The notes beneath the pieces are model-generated. The model had not been told where the DNA came from, searched no databases, and saw nothing but the letters and a program-made list of their open reading frames with translations. The position numbers and the translations under genes are program-made. From Cystobacter fuscus DSM 2262 (GTDB lineage Bacteria; Myxococcota; Myxococcia; Myxococcales; Myxococcaceae): 64,000 nucleotides of DNA. Where the stretch lies: positions 186,001-250,000 of the forward strand of contig NZ_ANAH02000010.1 of NCBI RefSeq assembly GCF_000335475.2, read 5' to 3'. Position 1 is the stretch's first letter. The number at the start of each line of letters is the position of its first letter. Positions 49,443 through 58,516 of the stretch are shown here, in pieces.

Positions 49443-50804
49443 ATGAAGACGATCTGGAAGCAGAGCCTGCTCGCCGCGATGTCGCTGGTGGTGCCCTTGA
49501 GCGAGAGCCTCGCGGGGACGGCGGATTTCACTGTTCAGTATCAGAACTACAACGCGGCGGGGCCCAACGACGACATCATCGAGGCGGGCATCCAGGTACG
49601 TAACAACACCTCGGCCGCCATCCCCCTGAGCAACATCGTCGTGCGCTACTGGCTCACGAAGAATGGCGCCTCCACGGTGGCTCCGGCGTGCTGGTGGTGG
49701 AACGCGCCGGACTGCTCGGCCATCTCGCTGACCACCGGGAGCGCGTCCGCCTCCGGCGCGGATCAGTACGTGGAAATCCGCTTCACCAGCGCGGCCGGAA
49801 GCCTGGCCGCTGGCGCGACGACCGCGCCCATCGATCTCGGTGTCACCTTCGGAGGCGCCGCCGTCAACGAGACGGATGACTATTCCTACGGCAATCAGAC
49901 GGCGCCCACCGACTGGAGCCGCATCACCGTGCACGACGCGGGCTCGGCGCCCACCGGCGGCCTGCGCGGCGGCACGCTCCCCACGGGTGGCACGACTCCT
50001 CCGCCGACGGACCCGCCGCCCTCGAACCTGGCCGAGTTCTTCGATGACTTCACCTACTCGGGCACGGGTGACGCGGCGTTCACCAACCTCTGGAATGTGC
50101 GCACGTACGCGGGCGGCCCCGGCGTGAGTGGCGCCACCTGGTCCGCGAGCAACATCTCCATGGTGACGGAGGGCTCGGACCGGCTGATGCGGCTGCGGGC
50201 GAGCACCAACGGCACCGCGGCGGGCACCACGCACTCGGAGGTCCTCACCCAGGCGCAGAAGTTCCGCTTCGGCACCTACGCGACCCGGATGCGCTTCCGC
50301 GACACCCCGCTGTCCGGCACGCGCGTCTTCGCCGACAAGTACGTCGAGACCTTCTTCGCGCTCACGCCCTACAGCAGCCCCAGCTACTCGGAGCAGGACT
50401 ACGAGTACCTGCCCAACGGCGGCTGGGGACAGGGCAACACCCCCACCATGTTCATCACCTCGTTCGACAAGAACAAGACGGCGAGCACCTCGGCCCGGCT
50501 CGGCTACAGCCATGATGGCTGGCACACGCTCGTGCTGCACGTGAGGCCCACGGGCAATGTCTATCACATCGACGGCGTGGAGCGGGCCAACCACTCGTCC
50601 CAGTTCTCGCCGCTCATCAACCAGTTCCTCGACTTCCAGATGTGGTTCATCGAGCTCGGCCCCTCCGGCGGCGCGCGCACGTACTTCGAGGACGTGGACT
50701 GGGTGTACTTCGCCAAGGACGCGTACCTGGACACCAACACCGTCAATTCGAAGGTGTCGAGCCTGCGCTCGGCCTCCGTCCCGCGCAAGGACACGGTGCC
50801 CTGA
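49443..50804 (+). CDS. Secreted CBM3 plus GH16-like glucanase
   Basis: A 453-residue exported protein from ATG 49443; AGGAG lies just upstream. A signal peptide (residues 1-24, ESLAG) is followed by a family-3 cellulose-binding module (VQYQNYNAAGPNDDIIEAGIQV as landmark, VVRYWLTKNGAS, WCWN-like ACWWWNAPDC), a Pro/Thr linker (TTPPPTDPPP), and a jelly-roll domain. In the latter, YSEQDYEYLPNG contains the GH16 ExDxE active-site arrangement. It likely binds crystalline polysaccharide and cleaves beta-glucan outside the cell. The signal peptide, linker and binding module fit the predatory, polymer-degrading life of myxobacteria. Confidence 0.82.
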   Translation: MKTIWKQSLLAAMSLVVPLSESLAGTADFTVQYQNYNAAGPNDDIIEAGIQVRNNTSAAIPLSNIVVRYWLTKNGASTVAPACWWWNAPDCSAISLTTGSASASGADQYVEIRFTSAAGSLAAGATTAPIDLGVTFGGAAVNETDDYSYGNQTAPTDWSRITVHDAGSAPTGGLRGGTLPTGGTTPPPTDPPPSNLAEFFDDFTYSGTGDAAFTNLWNVRTYAGGPGVSGATWSASNISMVTEGSDRLMRLRASTNGTAAGTTHSEVLTQAQKFRFGTYATRMRFRDTPLSGTRVFADKYVETFFALTPYSSPSYSEQDYEYLPNGGWGQGNTPTMFITSFDKNKTASTSARLGYSHDGWHTLVLHVRPTGNVYHIDGVERANHSSQFSPLINQFLDFQMWFIELGPSGGARTYFEDVDWVYFAKDAYLDTNTVNSKVSSLRSASVPRKDTVP

Positions 50805-50817
50805 GCGTTCGTCCGAG

Positions 50818-50860
50818 CCGGTTCGGCTACTTGTCGATTCGTTCCCTGACGCCGAACCGG
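50818..50860. terminator. Long perfect inverted repeat after the GH16-like gene
   Basis: CCGGTTCGGC / GCCGAACCGG, 10 perfect pairs around a 23-base centre, starting 13 bp past the stop. It is placed to terminate the GH16-like transcript; the opposite-strand gene ends at 50984. Confidence 0.55.
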
Positions 50861-50983
50861 CCCGCCGTCACCTGGTGTCGTTCCACCGAGAGGGTGTCGG
50901 CCTTCAGCGTGCCACGAGCCTGCAGGCCGTAGTCATTGTAGAAGGCATCAACGGTTCGCGCCCGGAGGTCACCACCGATGTGA

Positions 50984-51736
50984 TCATGGCGCCTGTCGTC
51001 TACCCCAGCCATGGACCGTGGGGCATGAGACAGGCGTGCTCAGAAGCTCCAGGGCGAGGTGCTCGTAGATGGACACCATGTCCGGCACGTTGACATGCAA
51101 CAGCGACTCCAGGCTGCTCCGCGTGGGTGAGGACAGGCGGCCGCGGCGCTCCGCGAGGAAGCGCTGGATGGTTTGTGTCGTGTCTTGCGCCGTTGGCGGC
51201 TTGCCTCCACCCAGCGCGGAGAGGGCACGGCAGAGGGCTTCGAATTCCTCGCGGATTCGAGCCAGCTCGGCTTTGCGCTCGGCCGCCGTGGTGCTGAAAC
51301 GCGCCTCGATCTCCACCTTCACCTCCTCGCCCTGGCGGGCGGGGAAGGCGGGAAAGACCCAGGAGCGCACGAGCAGCATGACGCAGTTGCGTTCCAGATA
51401 GAGACCTCCCACGTGAGGGATGTGTCCACCGCGCGCGTCATCCAGCACCTTGCCGTCGCGCCCCACCTCGAAGCGCAGCAGGATCCGATCATCCACATCG
51501 GGAGGAGGGGTCCAGGGAGTGTTTTCCCTGGGGGCTTCTTCGGTGAGCAGGCGCATGCAGGAGGCCAGCGCCGGCCGCTGCTGGTCGAAGACGCGCTTGA
51601 CTGCTTCGGGAGAGAGGCCGGGGGAAGTCTCCACCCGGCTGGCGGGCGAGACCTCGGCCGCGTGAGCAGCGGGTGTCAAAAGGCAGAGGGCTAGAGCGAA
51701 CCACCTGGGAACGATGCGGGAGGTGTAGCGGTGCAT
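50984..51736 (-). CDS. Secreted protein with AgmX/PglI-type C-terminal (TonB-like) domain
   Basis: A 250-residue protein from ATG 51736 (MHRYTSRIVPRW) with a signal peptide ending ...AAHAAEV. Residues about 40-150 show the pattern seen in AgmX/PglI C-terminal domains of myxobacteria: VFDQQRPALASCMRLL, LRFEVGRDGKVLDD, ERNCVMLLVRSWVFPAFP and VKVEIEARFS, with two cysteines likely bonded. A helical tail follows. Such domains occur in gliding-motility and envelope proteins. The frame is open up to 51856 across the 66-bp repeat, but the ATG with signal peptide is preferred. Confidence 0.75.
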   Translation of the reverse strand: MHRYTSRIVPRWFALALCLLTPAAHAAEVSPASRVETSPGLSPEAVKRVFDQQRPALASCMRLLTEEAPRENTPWTPPPDVDDRILLRFEVGRDGKVLDDARGGHIPHVGGLYLERNCVMLLVRSWVFPAFPARQGEEVKVEIEARFSTTAAERKAELARIREEFEALCRALSALGGGKPPTAQDTTQTIQRFLAERRGRLSSPTRSSLESLLHVNVPDMVSIYEHLALELLSTPVSCPTVHGWGRRQAP

Positions 51737-51790
51737 CCGCTGCCTCCTAGCAGAAACGCGCTTCCGGCTCTGAATCCCCGCCGAAAATCC

Positions 51791-51856
51791 GATACGCACC
51801 GCGTACCCTCCACGGGGGTCGGGCAGCGAACCGGCGCACGGAGTCGTGGGACTCAC
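51791..51856 (+). repeat. 66-bp direct repeat flanking the ligD cassette, left copy
   Basis: About 80% identical to 54345-54410 in the same orientation; the core GAACCGGCGCACGGAGTC is unchanged. In the right copy CTCCGTG and CACGGAG form a 7-bp inverted repeat; here the left arm has two changes. Confidence 0.8.
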
Positions 51857-51995
51857 GTGCGTCTGGGAGGAGCGGTTGGCCGCCGAGCATCTGATTCCGA
51901 CGTTTGAACGCCAGGACCCACTCGGCCGCCGGACAGCCGGGCGCTCCCCCGCGCACTCCGGTCACCCGTCTCAGGTGTGGACTTAGCTTGAGGAC

Positions 51996-53060
51996 ATGTC
52001 CGACGCGTTCACCCACCTGGAGATCGCGGGTCGTCCCGTGCGCATCAGCCGGCCGGAAAAGGTCTTCTTCTCCGCGCGCGGCGAGACGAAGCTCGATCTC
52101 ATCGAGTACTACCTGTCCGTCGGTGAAGGTGTGCTTCGCGGCGTCCGCGAGCGCCCGTGCGCCCTCAAGCGCTACCCGGACGGTGCCGAAGGGGCCTTCT
52201 TCTTCCAGAAGCGGGTTCCGGCCGGCGCGCCCGAGTGGCTCCAGACCGCCCAGGTGACTTTTCCCAGCGGCCGGAGCGCGGACGAGCTCTGCCCGGTGGA
52301 CCTGGCGCACGTCGTCTGGGCGGTGAACCTCGGCTGTCTGGACTTCAACCCGCATCCGGTACGCCGGAGCGAGCTCTCGCACCCGGACGAGCTCCGCATC
52401 GACCTCGACCCGCAGCCGGGCGTGCGCTTTTCCAGCGTGCGCGAGGTGGCCCTGTGCGTGCGCGAGGTGCTCGAGGAGCACGGGCTCGTGGGATACCCGA
52501 AGACGTCCGGGTCGCGCGGCATGCACGTCTATGTCCGGCTCGCACCGCACTGGGACTTCACCGAGGTTCGCCACGCCGCGCTCGCGCTCGCGCGTGAGGT
52601 GGAGCGGCGCATGCCGCGCAAGGCGACGAGCGCCTGGTGGAAGAAGGAGCGCGGCCGGCGGGTGTTCGTGGACTTCAACCAGAATGCGAAGGACAGGACC
52701 ATCGCGTCTGTCTATTCCGTGCGGGCCAACCCCGAAGCGCGCGTGTCCTGCCCATTGCGCTGGGACGAGGTCGCGGACGTGGAGCCCGAGGAGCTGACGC
52801 TCGCCACGGTGCCCCGGCGCTACAAGAAGCTCGGTGACGTCTGGGAAGGGATGGACGAGCGTGCCTTCGCGCTCGACAGCCTGCTCGAGCTCTTCGAGCG
52901 CCAGAAGGCCGCGGGGCTCGGTGAAGCCCCCTTTCCGCCGCACTTCGACAAGCAGAAGGACGAACCGCTCCGTGCGGCGCCCCGCGCGGGCGCTGTCCGC
53001 GCGAAACCGGCGCTCGCGGCACGTGCACAGCGAAAGCCGCGTCGCGGCGGAAGCCGTTGA
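51996..53060 (+). CDS. ligD: LigD-type polymerase/primase domain protein (NHEJ)
   Basis: A 354-residue stand-alone polymerase domain of the bacterial non-homologous end-joining system, which fills gaps and adds ribonucleotides at DNA ends. Motifs: the catalytic DLDP near residue 134, with its His in KTSGSRGMHVYVRL near 172, and the third acidic residue in VFVDFNQNAKDRT near 227. The C-terminal 60 residues are a basic Ala/Arg tail. In many bacteria this domain is fused to ligase and nuclease; here it is separate and convergent with a ligase gene. No ku gene is in the window. Confidence 0.93.
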   Translation: MSDAFTHLEIAGRPVRISRPEKVFFSARGETKLDLIEYYLSVGEGVLRGVRERPCALKRYPDGAEGAFFFQKRVPAGAPEWLQTAQVTFPSGRSADELCPVDLAHVVWAVNLGCLDFNPHPVRRSELSHPDELRIDLDPQPGVRFSSVREVALCVREVLEEHGLVGYPKTSGSRGMHVYVRLAPHWDFTEVRHAALALAREVERRMPRKATSAWWKKERGRRVFVDFNQNAKDRTIASVYSVRANPEARVSCPLRWDEVADVEPEELTLATVPRRYKKLGDVWEGMDERAFALDSLLELFERQKAAGLGEAPFPPHFDKQKDEPLRAAPRAGAVRAKPALAARAQRKPRRGGSR

Positions 53061-53061
53061 G

Positions 53062-53083
53062 CCGGCCCCGGCGCGAGGGCCGG
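53062..53083. terminator. Hairpin between convergent polymerase and ligase genes
   Basis: CCGGCCC / GGGCCGG with an 8-base loop directly after the polymerase stop codon. Confidence 0.5.
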
Positions 53084-53098
53084 AAACCCGCCGGAAAC

Positions 53099-54190
53099 TC
53101 AATGGGCGGTGGCGCCCTCGAGCCCGGAGGCGAAGACCTCGACGAGTTCGGCCGGGACCGAGCGCTCCAATTGCGCGTAGGTGCACGAGCGCGGCGTCCG
53201 GTCCGGGCGCCACCTTCGCAAGTGCGTGGCGTGACGAAAGCGCATGCCCTGCATGTGGTCGTACGCCACCTCGACGACGAGTTCCGGGCGCACGGGCTCC
53301 CAACTCAGGTCGCGCTGCGCGCTCCAGCGGCTCTGGGCCCCCGGCATCCGGACCGCGTCGTCCTCCACCTCGGCCCACTCGCGCCAGGGGTGCGTCTCCA
53401 TCGCCCGCTTCCGGTACGGCTCGAGCTTCTTCGCGAGTTCCACCCGTTGCTTCGCGGTGAACCCCGTGGCGACGCCCGCGTGGTGCAGCGTGCCTTGCTC
53501 GTCATGGAGGCCGAGCACCAACGAGCCGATGCCCTGGCCGTCCTTGTGCCAGCGAAAGCCACCGACGACGCAGTCCGCGGTGCGCTCGTGCTTCACCTTG
53601 TACATCTCGCGCTTGCCTTCCAGGTACGGCAGGGCGAGCGGCTTGACGACGACCCCATCGAGCCCGGCGCCCTCGAAGCGGCGGAACCAGGCCTCGGCCA
53701 CCTCGCGGCTGCGCGTGGCGGGCGTGAGGTGAATGGGCGCACGGACACCCGCGAGCGCTTTCTCGAGCAACTTCCTGCGCTCGTGGAAGGGCCGCGGCCG
53801 CAAGTCTCGCTTGTCGAGCGCGAGCAGATCGAACGCCACGAACGAGGCGGGCGTCTCCACCGAGAGCTTGCGAATGCGTGAAGCCGCCGGGTGGATGCGC
53901 TGCAACAGCGCGTCGAAATCGAGCCCGCCGTCCTCGCCCACGATGACGATTTCTCCGTCGACGACGCAGCGGCGCGGCAGATGCGTGCGGAGCGACTCGA
54001 CGAGCTCGGGAAAGTAGCGCGTCATCGGCCGCTCGTTGCGGCTGCCGAGGATGATCTCGTCTCCGTCGCGATAGACGATGGCGCGGAATCCGTCCCACTT
54101 CGGCTCGTAGAGCACCTCGCCTTCCCCCGGTATCTCTCGCACCAGACTGGCGAGCATTGGCGACACCGGAGGCATGACGGGCAGCTTCAT
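53099..54190 (-). CDS. ATP-dependent DNA ligase (LigC / LigD-ligase type)
   Basis: A 363-residue enzyme from ATG 54190 (MKLPVMPPVSPML). Nucleotidyltransferase motif I is EPKWDGFR with Lys31 as AMP acceptor; the motif III region reads VVDGEIVIV, then FVAFDLLAL; motif IV EGVV-like LDGVVVKPL near 215; motif V YKVKHERTADCVVGG near 240. An OB-fold domain follows to the end (WEPVRPELVVEVAYDHMQG, RHATHLRRWRPDR). It seals nicks with ATP and probably works with the convergent LigD polymerase in end joining. Confidence 0.93.
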   Translation of the reverse strand: MKLPVMPPVSPMLASLVREIPGEGEVLYEPKWDGFRAIVYRDGDEIILGSRNERPMTRYFPELVESLRTHLPRRCVVDGEIVIVGEDGGLDFDALLQRIHPAASRIRKLSVETPASFVAFDLLALDKRDLRPRPFHERRKLLEKALAGVRAPIHLTPATRSREVAEAWFRRFEGAGLDGVVVKPLALPYLEGKREMYKVKHERTADCVVGGFRWHKDGQGIGSLVLGLHDEQGTLHHAGVATGFTAKQRVELAKKLEPYRKRAMETHPWREWAEVEDDAVRMPGAQSRWSAQRDLSWEPVRPELVVEVAYDHMQGMRFRHATHLRRWRPDRTPRSCTYAQLERSVPAELVEVFASGLEGATAH

Positions 54191-54344
54191 GAATGAAAGC
54201 TGGGCCTGAGCCGAATGGCGAGCAACCCGGAGCAAGGGCGTCCCCGCCGCCGATGCCTGCTTGCCCAGCGACCGGGAGGGCCTGCTCCTCCTCGCGGGGC
54301 CCACCCTGCCCGTGGTGGGCCCCATCCGGCTGCGCCGACCGCAC

Positions 54345-54410
54345 GAGACACGCCGCGAACCCTCCGTGGGGGTCGAGCATCGAACCGGCGCACGGAGTCA
54401 TCGGAATCAC
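54345..54410 (+). repeat. 66-bp direct repeat flanking the ligD cassette, right copy
   Basis: Matches 51791-51856. It lies between the ligase start and the next rightward gene, so the pair brackets exactly the polymerase and ligase genes. CTCCGTG and CACGGAG inside it are perfect inverted arms around 22 bases. Confidence 0.8.
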
Positions 54411-54428
54411 TCCCAGGAGGATGGCGGC

Positions 54429-55121
54429 ATGAAGATCGGAATCATCGGCGCGGGAATGATCGGTGGAACCCTCGCGCGGCGCTGGACCCGGCTCGGACAC
54501 GAGGTCTTCATCGCGAACTCGCGCGGGCCCGAGACGCTTCGCGAACTCGCGGCGGAGACGGGCGCGAAGGCCGTCACCCGCGCCGAGGCGGCGAGGGCCG
54601 GCGAGGTCGTCGTCCTGACGATCCCCCAGAAGGCGGTCCTGGACCTGCCGAAGGACCTCTTCGCGAACGTGCCGAAGGACGTCGTCGTGATCGACACGGG
54701 CAACTACTACCCCATCCGCGACGGACTGCTCGAGGAGCTCGACGGCGGAAAGGTCGAGAGCGAGTGGGTGGCGTCGCGGATCGGCCGCCCCGTCGTCAAG
54801 GCCTTCAACAACATCTTCTTCAAGAGCCTTCTGGAGAACGGCAAGGCGAAGGGCACACCGGGGAGGATCGCGCTGCCGGTCGCGGGGGATCCGCCCGAAG
54901 CCCGGGCGAAGGTGCTCCAACTCGTGGACGAACTCGGTTTCGATGCCATCGATGCCGGGAGTCTCTCGGACTCCTGGCGCCAGCAGCCCGGCACCCCGAG
55001 CTACACCCACGACCTCGATGCGGCGCGCCTGAAGCAGGCCCTCGCCCAGGCCGAGCGTGGCCGCCTCCCGGAGTACCGCAACGCCGCCAACGAATCCTTG
55101 AAGAAGTATCTGACGACGTAG
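54429..55121 (+). CDS. NADP oxidoreductase, coenzyme F420-dependent-type fold
   Basis: A 230-residue protein from ATG 54429 (MKIGIIGAGMIGGTLARRW). The N-terminal Rossmann motif GAGMIGGT binds NADP; downstream features are IANSRGPETL, VVLTIPQKAV, VVIDTGNYYP and VVKAFNNIFF, all characteristic of the F420-dependent NADP reductase superfamily. Many members do not use F420 and reduce other substrates. ATG 54429 follows AGGAGG. A strong hairpin follows the stop. It stands alone just beyond the right copy of the 66-bp repeat. Confidence 0.9.
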   Translation: MKIGIIGAGMIGGTLARRWTRLGHEVFIANSRGPETLRELAAETGAKAVTRAEAARAGEVVVLTIPQKAVLDLPKDLFANVPKDVVVIDTGNYYPIRDGLLEELDGGKVESEWVASRIGRPVVKAFNNIFFKSLLENGKAKGTPGRIALPVAGDPPEARAKVLQLVDELGFDAIDAGSLSDSWRQQPGTPSYTHDLDAARLKQALAQAERGRLPEYRNAANESLKKYLTT

Positions 55122-55138
55122 TTCGACGGTGCGCGGGT

Positions 55139-55168
55139 GGGCACATCCTGGTGCTCGAGGATGTGCCC
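55139..55168. terminator. Strong hairpin between convergent genes
   Basis: GGGCACATCC / GGATGTGCCC, 10 perfect pairs with a 10-base loop, between the stop at 55121 and the stop at 55190. No U-run, but very stable. Confidence 0.65.
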
Positions 55169-55189
55169 TCGGGACGTCAGCTCAACACC

Positions 55190-56122
55190 TCACCAGGTGG
55201 ACTGGGTGTCGGGGATGCAGGGCTGGTAGAGATAGCCGCTCGCGGTCGGTCCCACGAGTTCGAGGTCGCGGCGGCTCGAGTTGATGTGCCACTGATTCGC
55301 GCGGGTGCAGTTCGGGTTGGTGTTGTACTCCACGTTGAAGACCGCCTTGCCCTTCGCGATGAAGCTGTTCTTGAAGAGCTGGCACTCGTCGTACTCCCAG
55401 CACTGCTCCGTCAGGGCCCAGTCGAAGTAGTCCACCAACTCCGGCGCCTCGGTGTTGTTGCCCTTGAGTCCCACCGACATTCCGAGCGAGTGGGCGAGGT
55501 CCGCGATCGCCTTGTTGTAGGCATTGTTCTGGGCCTTGGTGATGGGGAATCCGGAGTCATTGCTCCAGACCTCCGTCTCATCCGGCTCGATGGCATCGAA
55601 GCCCTTGTTCTTGCACCAGTTGATCATCCGGTCCCTCATGATGGGAAGGAGGATGTCCTGTTGGCGGATGTCGAGCCAGTACGAGCCGTCCCAGCCCTCG
55701 TCCGGTTTGCCAATCACGGACGCTGGGAAGCGCGCCTTGTCCGACCGGTAGTCCTCGTAGACGCCCGCGTCGAAGTAGCAGATCACCACGATGTCTGGTC
55801 CGAGGGCGTGAAGCTTCGCCACCGTTTCGGCCGACGTCAGCTCGCCATCGAGGTCATAGACCGTCTTGTGGGGCAGCACGTCGCGCGGGTAGGAAAAGTC
55901 CTGGGAGAGCTGCCAGTGCCAGTGAATGGGCTGCGCGGGAGTGGGGCGCCACCAACTCGTCTGAGTTCCGGCATCGTTCAGGGGTGCTCCCGCATCCACG
56001 AACTCCGCTCCGACGTTTCCATCGGGGTTCGGCTCGGACGGAGTGCTTTGAATACCGCAGCCGAGCAGGGGACCCAGGGCGAGTGCGGCGACCAGCGAAA
56101 GTTTTGACACGATTGTCTCCAT
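55190..56122 (-). CDS. Secreted glycoside-hydrolase GH114-like lipoprotein (endo-alpha-1,4-polygalactosaminidase type)
   Basis: A 310-residue protein from ATG 56122 (METIVSKLS) with signal peptide and lipobox-like LLGC. The mature part has the GH114 TIM-barrel landmarks: WHWQLSQDFS, VYDLDGE, VVICYFDAGVYEDYR, WLDIRQQDILLPIM, CKNKGFDAIEPDETEVWSND (catalytic acids) and the strand KGNNTEAPELVDYFDWALTEQCWEY. Several Cys pairs fit an exported enzyme. GH114 cleaves alpha-1,4-galactosamine polymers found in fungal and bacterial biofilms, which suits a predator. Substrate not proven. Confidence 0.85.
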   Translation of the reverse strand: METIVSKLSLVAALALGPLLGCGIQSTPSEPNPDGNVGAEFVDAGAPLNDAGTQTSWWRPTPAQPIHWHWQLSQDFSYPRDVLPHKTVYDLDGELTSAETVAKLHALGPDIVVICYFDAGVYEDYRSDKARFPASVIGKPDEGWDGSYWLDIRQQDILLPIMRDRMINWCKNKGFDAIEPDETEVWSNDSGFPITKAQNNAYNKAIADLAHSLGMSVGLKGNNTEAPELVDYFDWALTEQCWEYDECQLFKNSFIAKGKAVFNVEYNTNPNCTRANQWHINSSRRDLELVGPTASGYLYQPCIPDTQSTW

Positions 56123-56380
56123 GGAGGTGTCCGGCGCGTTGGGACATCGTGGCCCCGGCTCACGTTGCATCTGTCATACACGAGGCATCTGTCATGGGGT
56201 TGCGAGAGAGCGCCGCTGTCACCAGTGGCGCTCGGTCTCATCTGTCTCCAGGATGATGTCGCTTACCGGGCTCTTGCCTGCTCCCGCGCCCTGAGTTGCT
56301 CGGCGCTAGAGTCCTTCGTTGATTTCCAGTTCAGCTGGCATGAGCAGATGTCATGGGAGACGCTCACCCACGCGGGCGTA

Positions 56381-58195
56381 TCAGAGGGACGTGCGCTCGA
56401 GCACCTCGTCCACGGCCTGATGCATGCCCAGGGTGCGCGAATACGCGTTGGGAGGCACATTCATCAGGGACGAGGGGTCTCGAGACTCACAGCTCGAATC
56501 GTTGAGCCTCACGGACCCCTTCTTGACGGGTCCCGACGCACAGGACCACTCGATGGAGGCCGAATACACCGTGGTGGAATCGCAGTCGGGCATCGTCTCC
56601 TCACGGATTGCCGCCGCCACCAACTCCCGGATGATGCGCTCCCCGTCACCGCGGGAGAGCTTCCTCCGCTCGCGCACCTGTTTGCCCTCCGCTCCCCCCT
56701 GGTTCCGCTCCACCGAGAGCAGGGCTTCACCTGGGGACAACCGCACGGAGAGCACCCCCCCGAAGACGTTGAAGCAACCGCTTTCCTCGTAGTGGATCTT
56801 CATCGACACAGGCGAGGTGCCGAGAACGCACTCGAAGGGGTTGTCTGGGGTCGTGGTGCGGCCCGAGGCCCGCGCGAAGTCGTAGGCGTCCAGGGGACTC
56901 GTGCTCGTCTTCCAGGTGCGCCCGAAGTCCTCCGAGCGCAGCAGCGCCCCCGTACCGAGCTCGGCGAGAACCGTCTTGGTCTTCAGGAAGGCGATCGCCC
57001 GGAGGGGACTCTGGGGAACACGGCCCACCTGGAACCAGCTCCGGCCCTCATCGTGGGAGGCGACGATCTGGTCGCCGGCCCAGCCCAGCCACTCATCGGG
57101 CGCCTTCCGGGCAATGCCCTCGAGTGGGGTCAGGACGCCTGAACCCTGGCTGACAGGGGGGCCCGCTCGCAGCAGTTGGCCGGAGATGAAGGTGTACAGC
57201 CTCCTCTTGCCCAGCGCCACGACGGTGTCCGCCCCCAGCACGACCGCCTTTTCTTCTCCGAGGAAGGGAATCCACTGCTCCAACGGAACGCCGTCGCCAG
57301 TGGGCCGCACGGTGATGATGCGCTGGCCATCGGGAGTTCGCGCGACGGAGAGGAGCGGATCCTTTTCTTCCGAGGCCTTGGACTGCCAGGTCTTTCCTCC
57401 ATCGGTCGTGACGAACCGTCTGCTCTCGCCCTGGACCCACCCGCTCTCGCCCTGGACCCACAAGCCCTCTCCCTGGAGCCAGGCGACGTGGCGAGAGAGT
57501 CGGACCACGCGGCGCAAGCGCTCTGTCCGGGTGAGGTCGCCAAGAGGCAGACGCTGCCAGCTCGTTCCGCCATCCTCCGTGGACCAGAGGGACTCTTTGC
57601 TTCCCAAGGCCCATCCGCTCTCCGGGGAGAGAAAGGACATGCTCAGACAGCGATCATCGTCATTGAAGGGCGTGCCCTTCAGTTCCCGCCAGCTCGCCCC
57701 GGCGTCATCACTGCGGAAGATTCGCCCGGACGAGCCACAGAGCCAGAGCCGATCCCCCAGGTGTTGCAGGTCGTGGACCTGGAGGTCGTCCGTGAGGGGA
57801 ATGGACTTCCAGGAGCGCCCCGCATCCGTCGTTCGCAGCACCCGCGGGCCGATGGCGCCAGCGGCGATGCCCGTGTCGGGGCCGGGCCAGACCATGTGTT
57901 CGAGGGTGTTGTGCGAATGGGCGAGGAGCGCTTTGACCAGGGCCTCGGTGGCCTGGGCATCCACTCGCCACGAACGGCCGGCGTCCGCGCTTCGCGACAC
58001 CTGGACAGCGAACCGCGCGTCGTCGAGGACCCACAAGTCCTCCTCCGTTCGTTTGGAGAGGAGCCCCGCCTGGAGACGGAGTTCGTGGACGGCCAGATCC
58101 ACCGAAGGCAGCGGCGGTGGGGGAACCTGCGCCGAGGCGGGAAGGACCAGCAGGAGCGCGGCGGACACGATGGGCATCCACGAGCCAAGGTGCAT
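56381..58195 (-). CDS. Secreted BNR-repeat (sialidase/YCF48-like) protein
   Basis: A 604-residue protein with a signal peptide (IVSAALLLVLPASAQV). At least five BNR/Asp-box units (S-x-D-x-G-x-x-W) are visible: SADAGRSWRV, TTDAGRSWKS, SDDAGASWRE, STEDGGTSWQR and TTDGGKTWQS, then SHDEGRSWFQ and SEDFGRTWKT. This makes a beta-propeller like those of sialidases, sortilin and photosystem assembly factor Ycf48. A tandem WVQGES duplication sits at about residues 244-258. The C-terminal ~170 residues are a separate domain with four cysteines. No catalytic arginine triad is evident, so a binding role is more likely than an enzyme. Confidence 0.85.
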   Translation of the reverse strand: MHLGSWMPIVSAALLLVLPASAQVPPPPLPSVDLAVHELRLQAGLLSKRTEEDLWVLDDARFAVQVSRSADAGRSWRVDAQATEALVKALLAHSHNTLEHMVWPGPDTGIAAGAIGPRVLRTTDAGRSWKSIPLTDDLQVHDLQHLGDRLWLCGSSGRIFRSDDAGASWRELKGTPFNDDDRCLSMSFLSPESGWALGSKESLWSTEDGGTSWQRLPLGDLTRTERLRRVVRLSRHVAWLQGEGLWVQGESGWVQGESRRFVTTDGGKTWQSKASEEKDPLLSVARTPDGQRIITVRPTGDGVPLEQWIPFLGEEKAVVLGADTVVALGKRRLYTFISGQLLRAGPPVSQGSGVLTPLEGIARKAPDEWLGWAGDQIVASHDEGRSWFQVGRVPQSPLRAIAFLKTKTVLAELGTGALLRSEDFGRTWKTSTSPLDAYDFARASGRTTTPDNPFECVLGTSPVSMKIHYEESGCFNVFGGVLSVRLSPGEALLSVERNQGGAEGKQVRERRKLSRGDGERIIRELVAAAIREETMPDCDSTTVYSASIEWSCASGPVKKGSVRLNDSSCESRDPSSLMNVPPNAYSRTLGMHQAVDEVLERTSL

Positions 58196-58516
58196 GGGGA
58201 GAGCCTCCTGGCATCAGGGTAGACCGTCCGGCGGGCCAGGACCATGGGCGTGGGGGGTTGACGCTCCGGAGCACCTTGTCAGGTGAGGCGGGGATGAGGC
58301 GTCGGAGGCCGCTCTCTTCCGGCTCGGCGCCATTCGCCGGGCGTGGGGAGCTTCCTGTCTTCCCAGTCACCTTCCATGACTCCTCCTCGAACGCAGACGC
58401 CGTACCGGCCCGTGGGCCTTCTCCAATTGATGCGCCAGATATCTCATTGGGATAAGGAGCCGCCCGAACGGGTGGCTCCTTTCGCCGCCCTCGAACTCCA
58501 TAAGGGGGGGAAAGCC
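58196..58516. other. 321-bp divergent intergenic region with a relic of the 63631 gene
   Basis: It separates the BNR protein from the FG-GAP lipoprotein. At 58376-58430 it carries a copy of the first ~18 codons of the gene that begins at 63631; the rest shows no gene. Confidence 0.7.
58376..58430 (+). pseudogene. 5'-end fragment of the gene found at 63631
   Basis: It encodes MTPPRTQTPYRPVGLLQL against MIPPRTQTLYRPVGLLEL at 63631, with about 85% base identity over 53 bp, after which similarity stops. The frame happens to run into the FG-GAP lipoprotein gene without a stop. Confidence 0.8.

Noticed and set aside
50827-51012. A 61-codon minus-strand frame near 50.9 kb.
   Set aside because: It overlaps a hairpin and the end of the AgmX-type gene, and no family is recognised; possible relic but not supportable as a gene.
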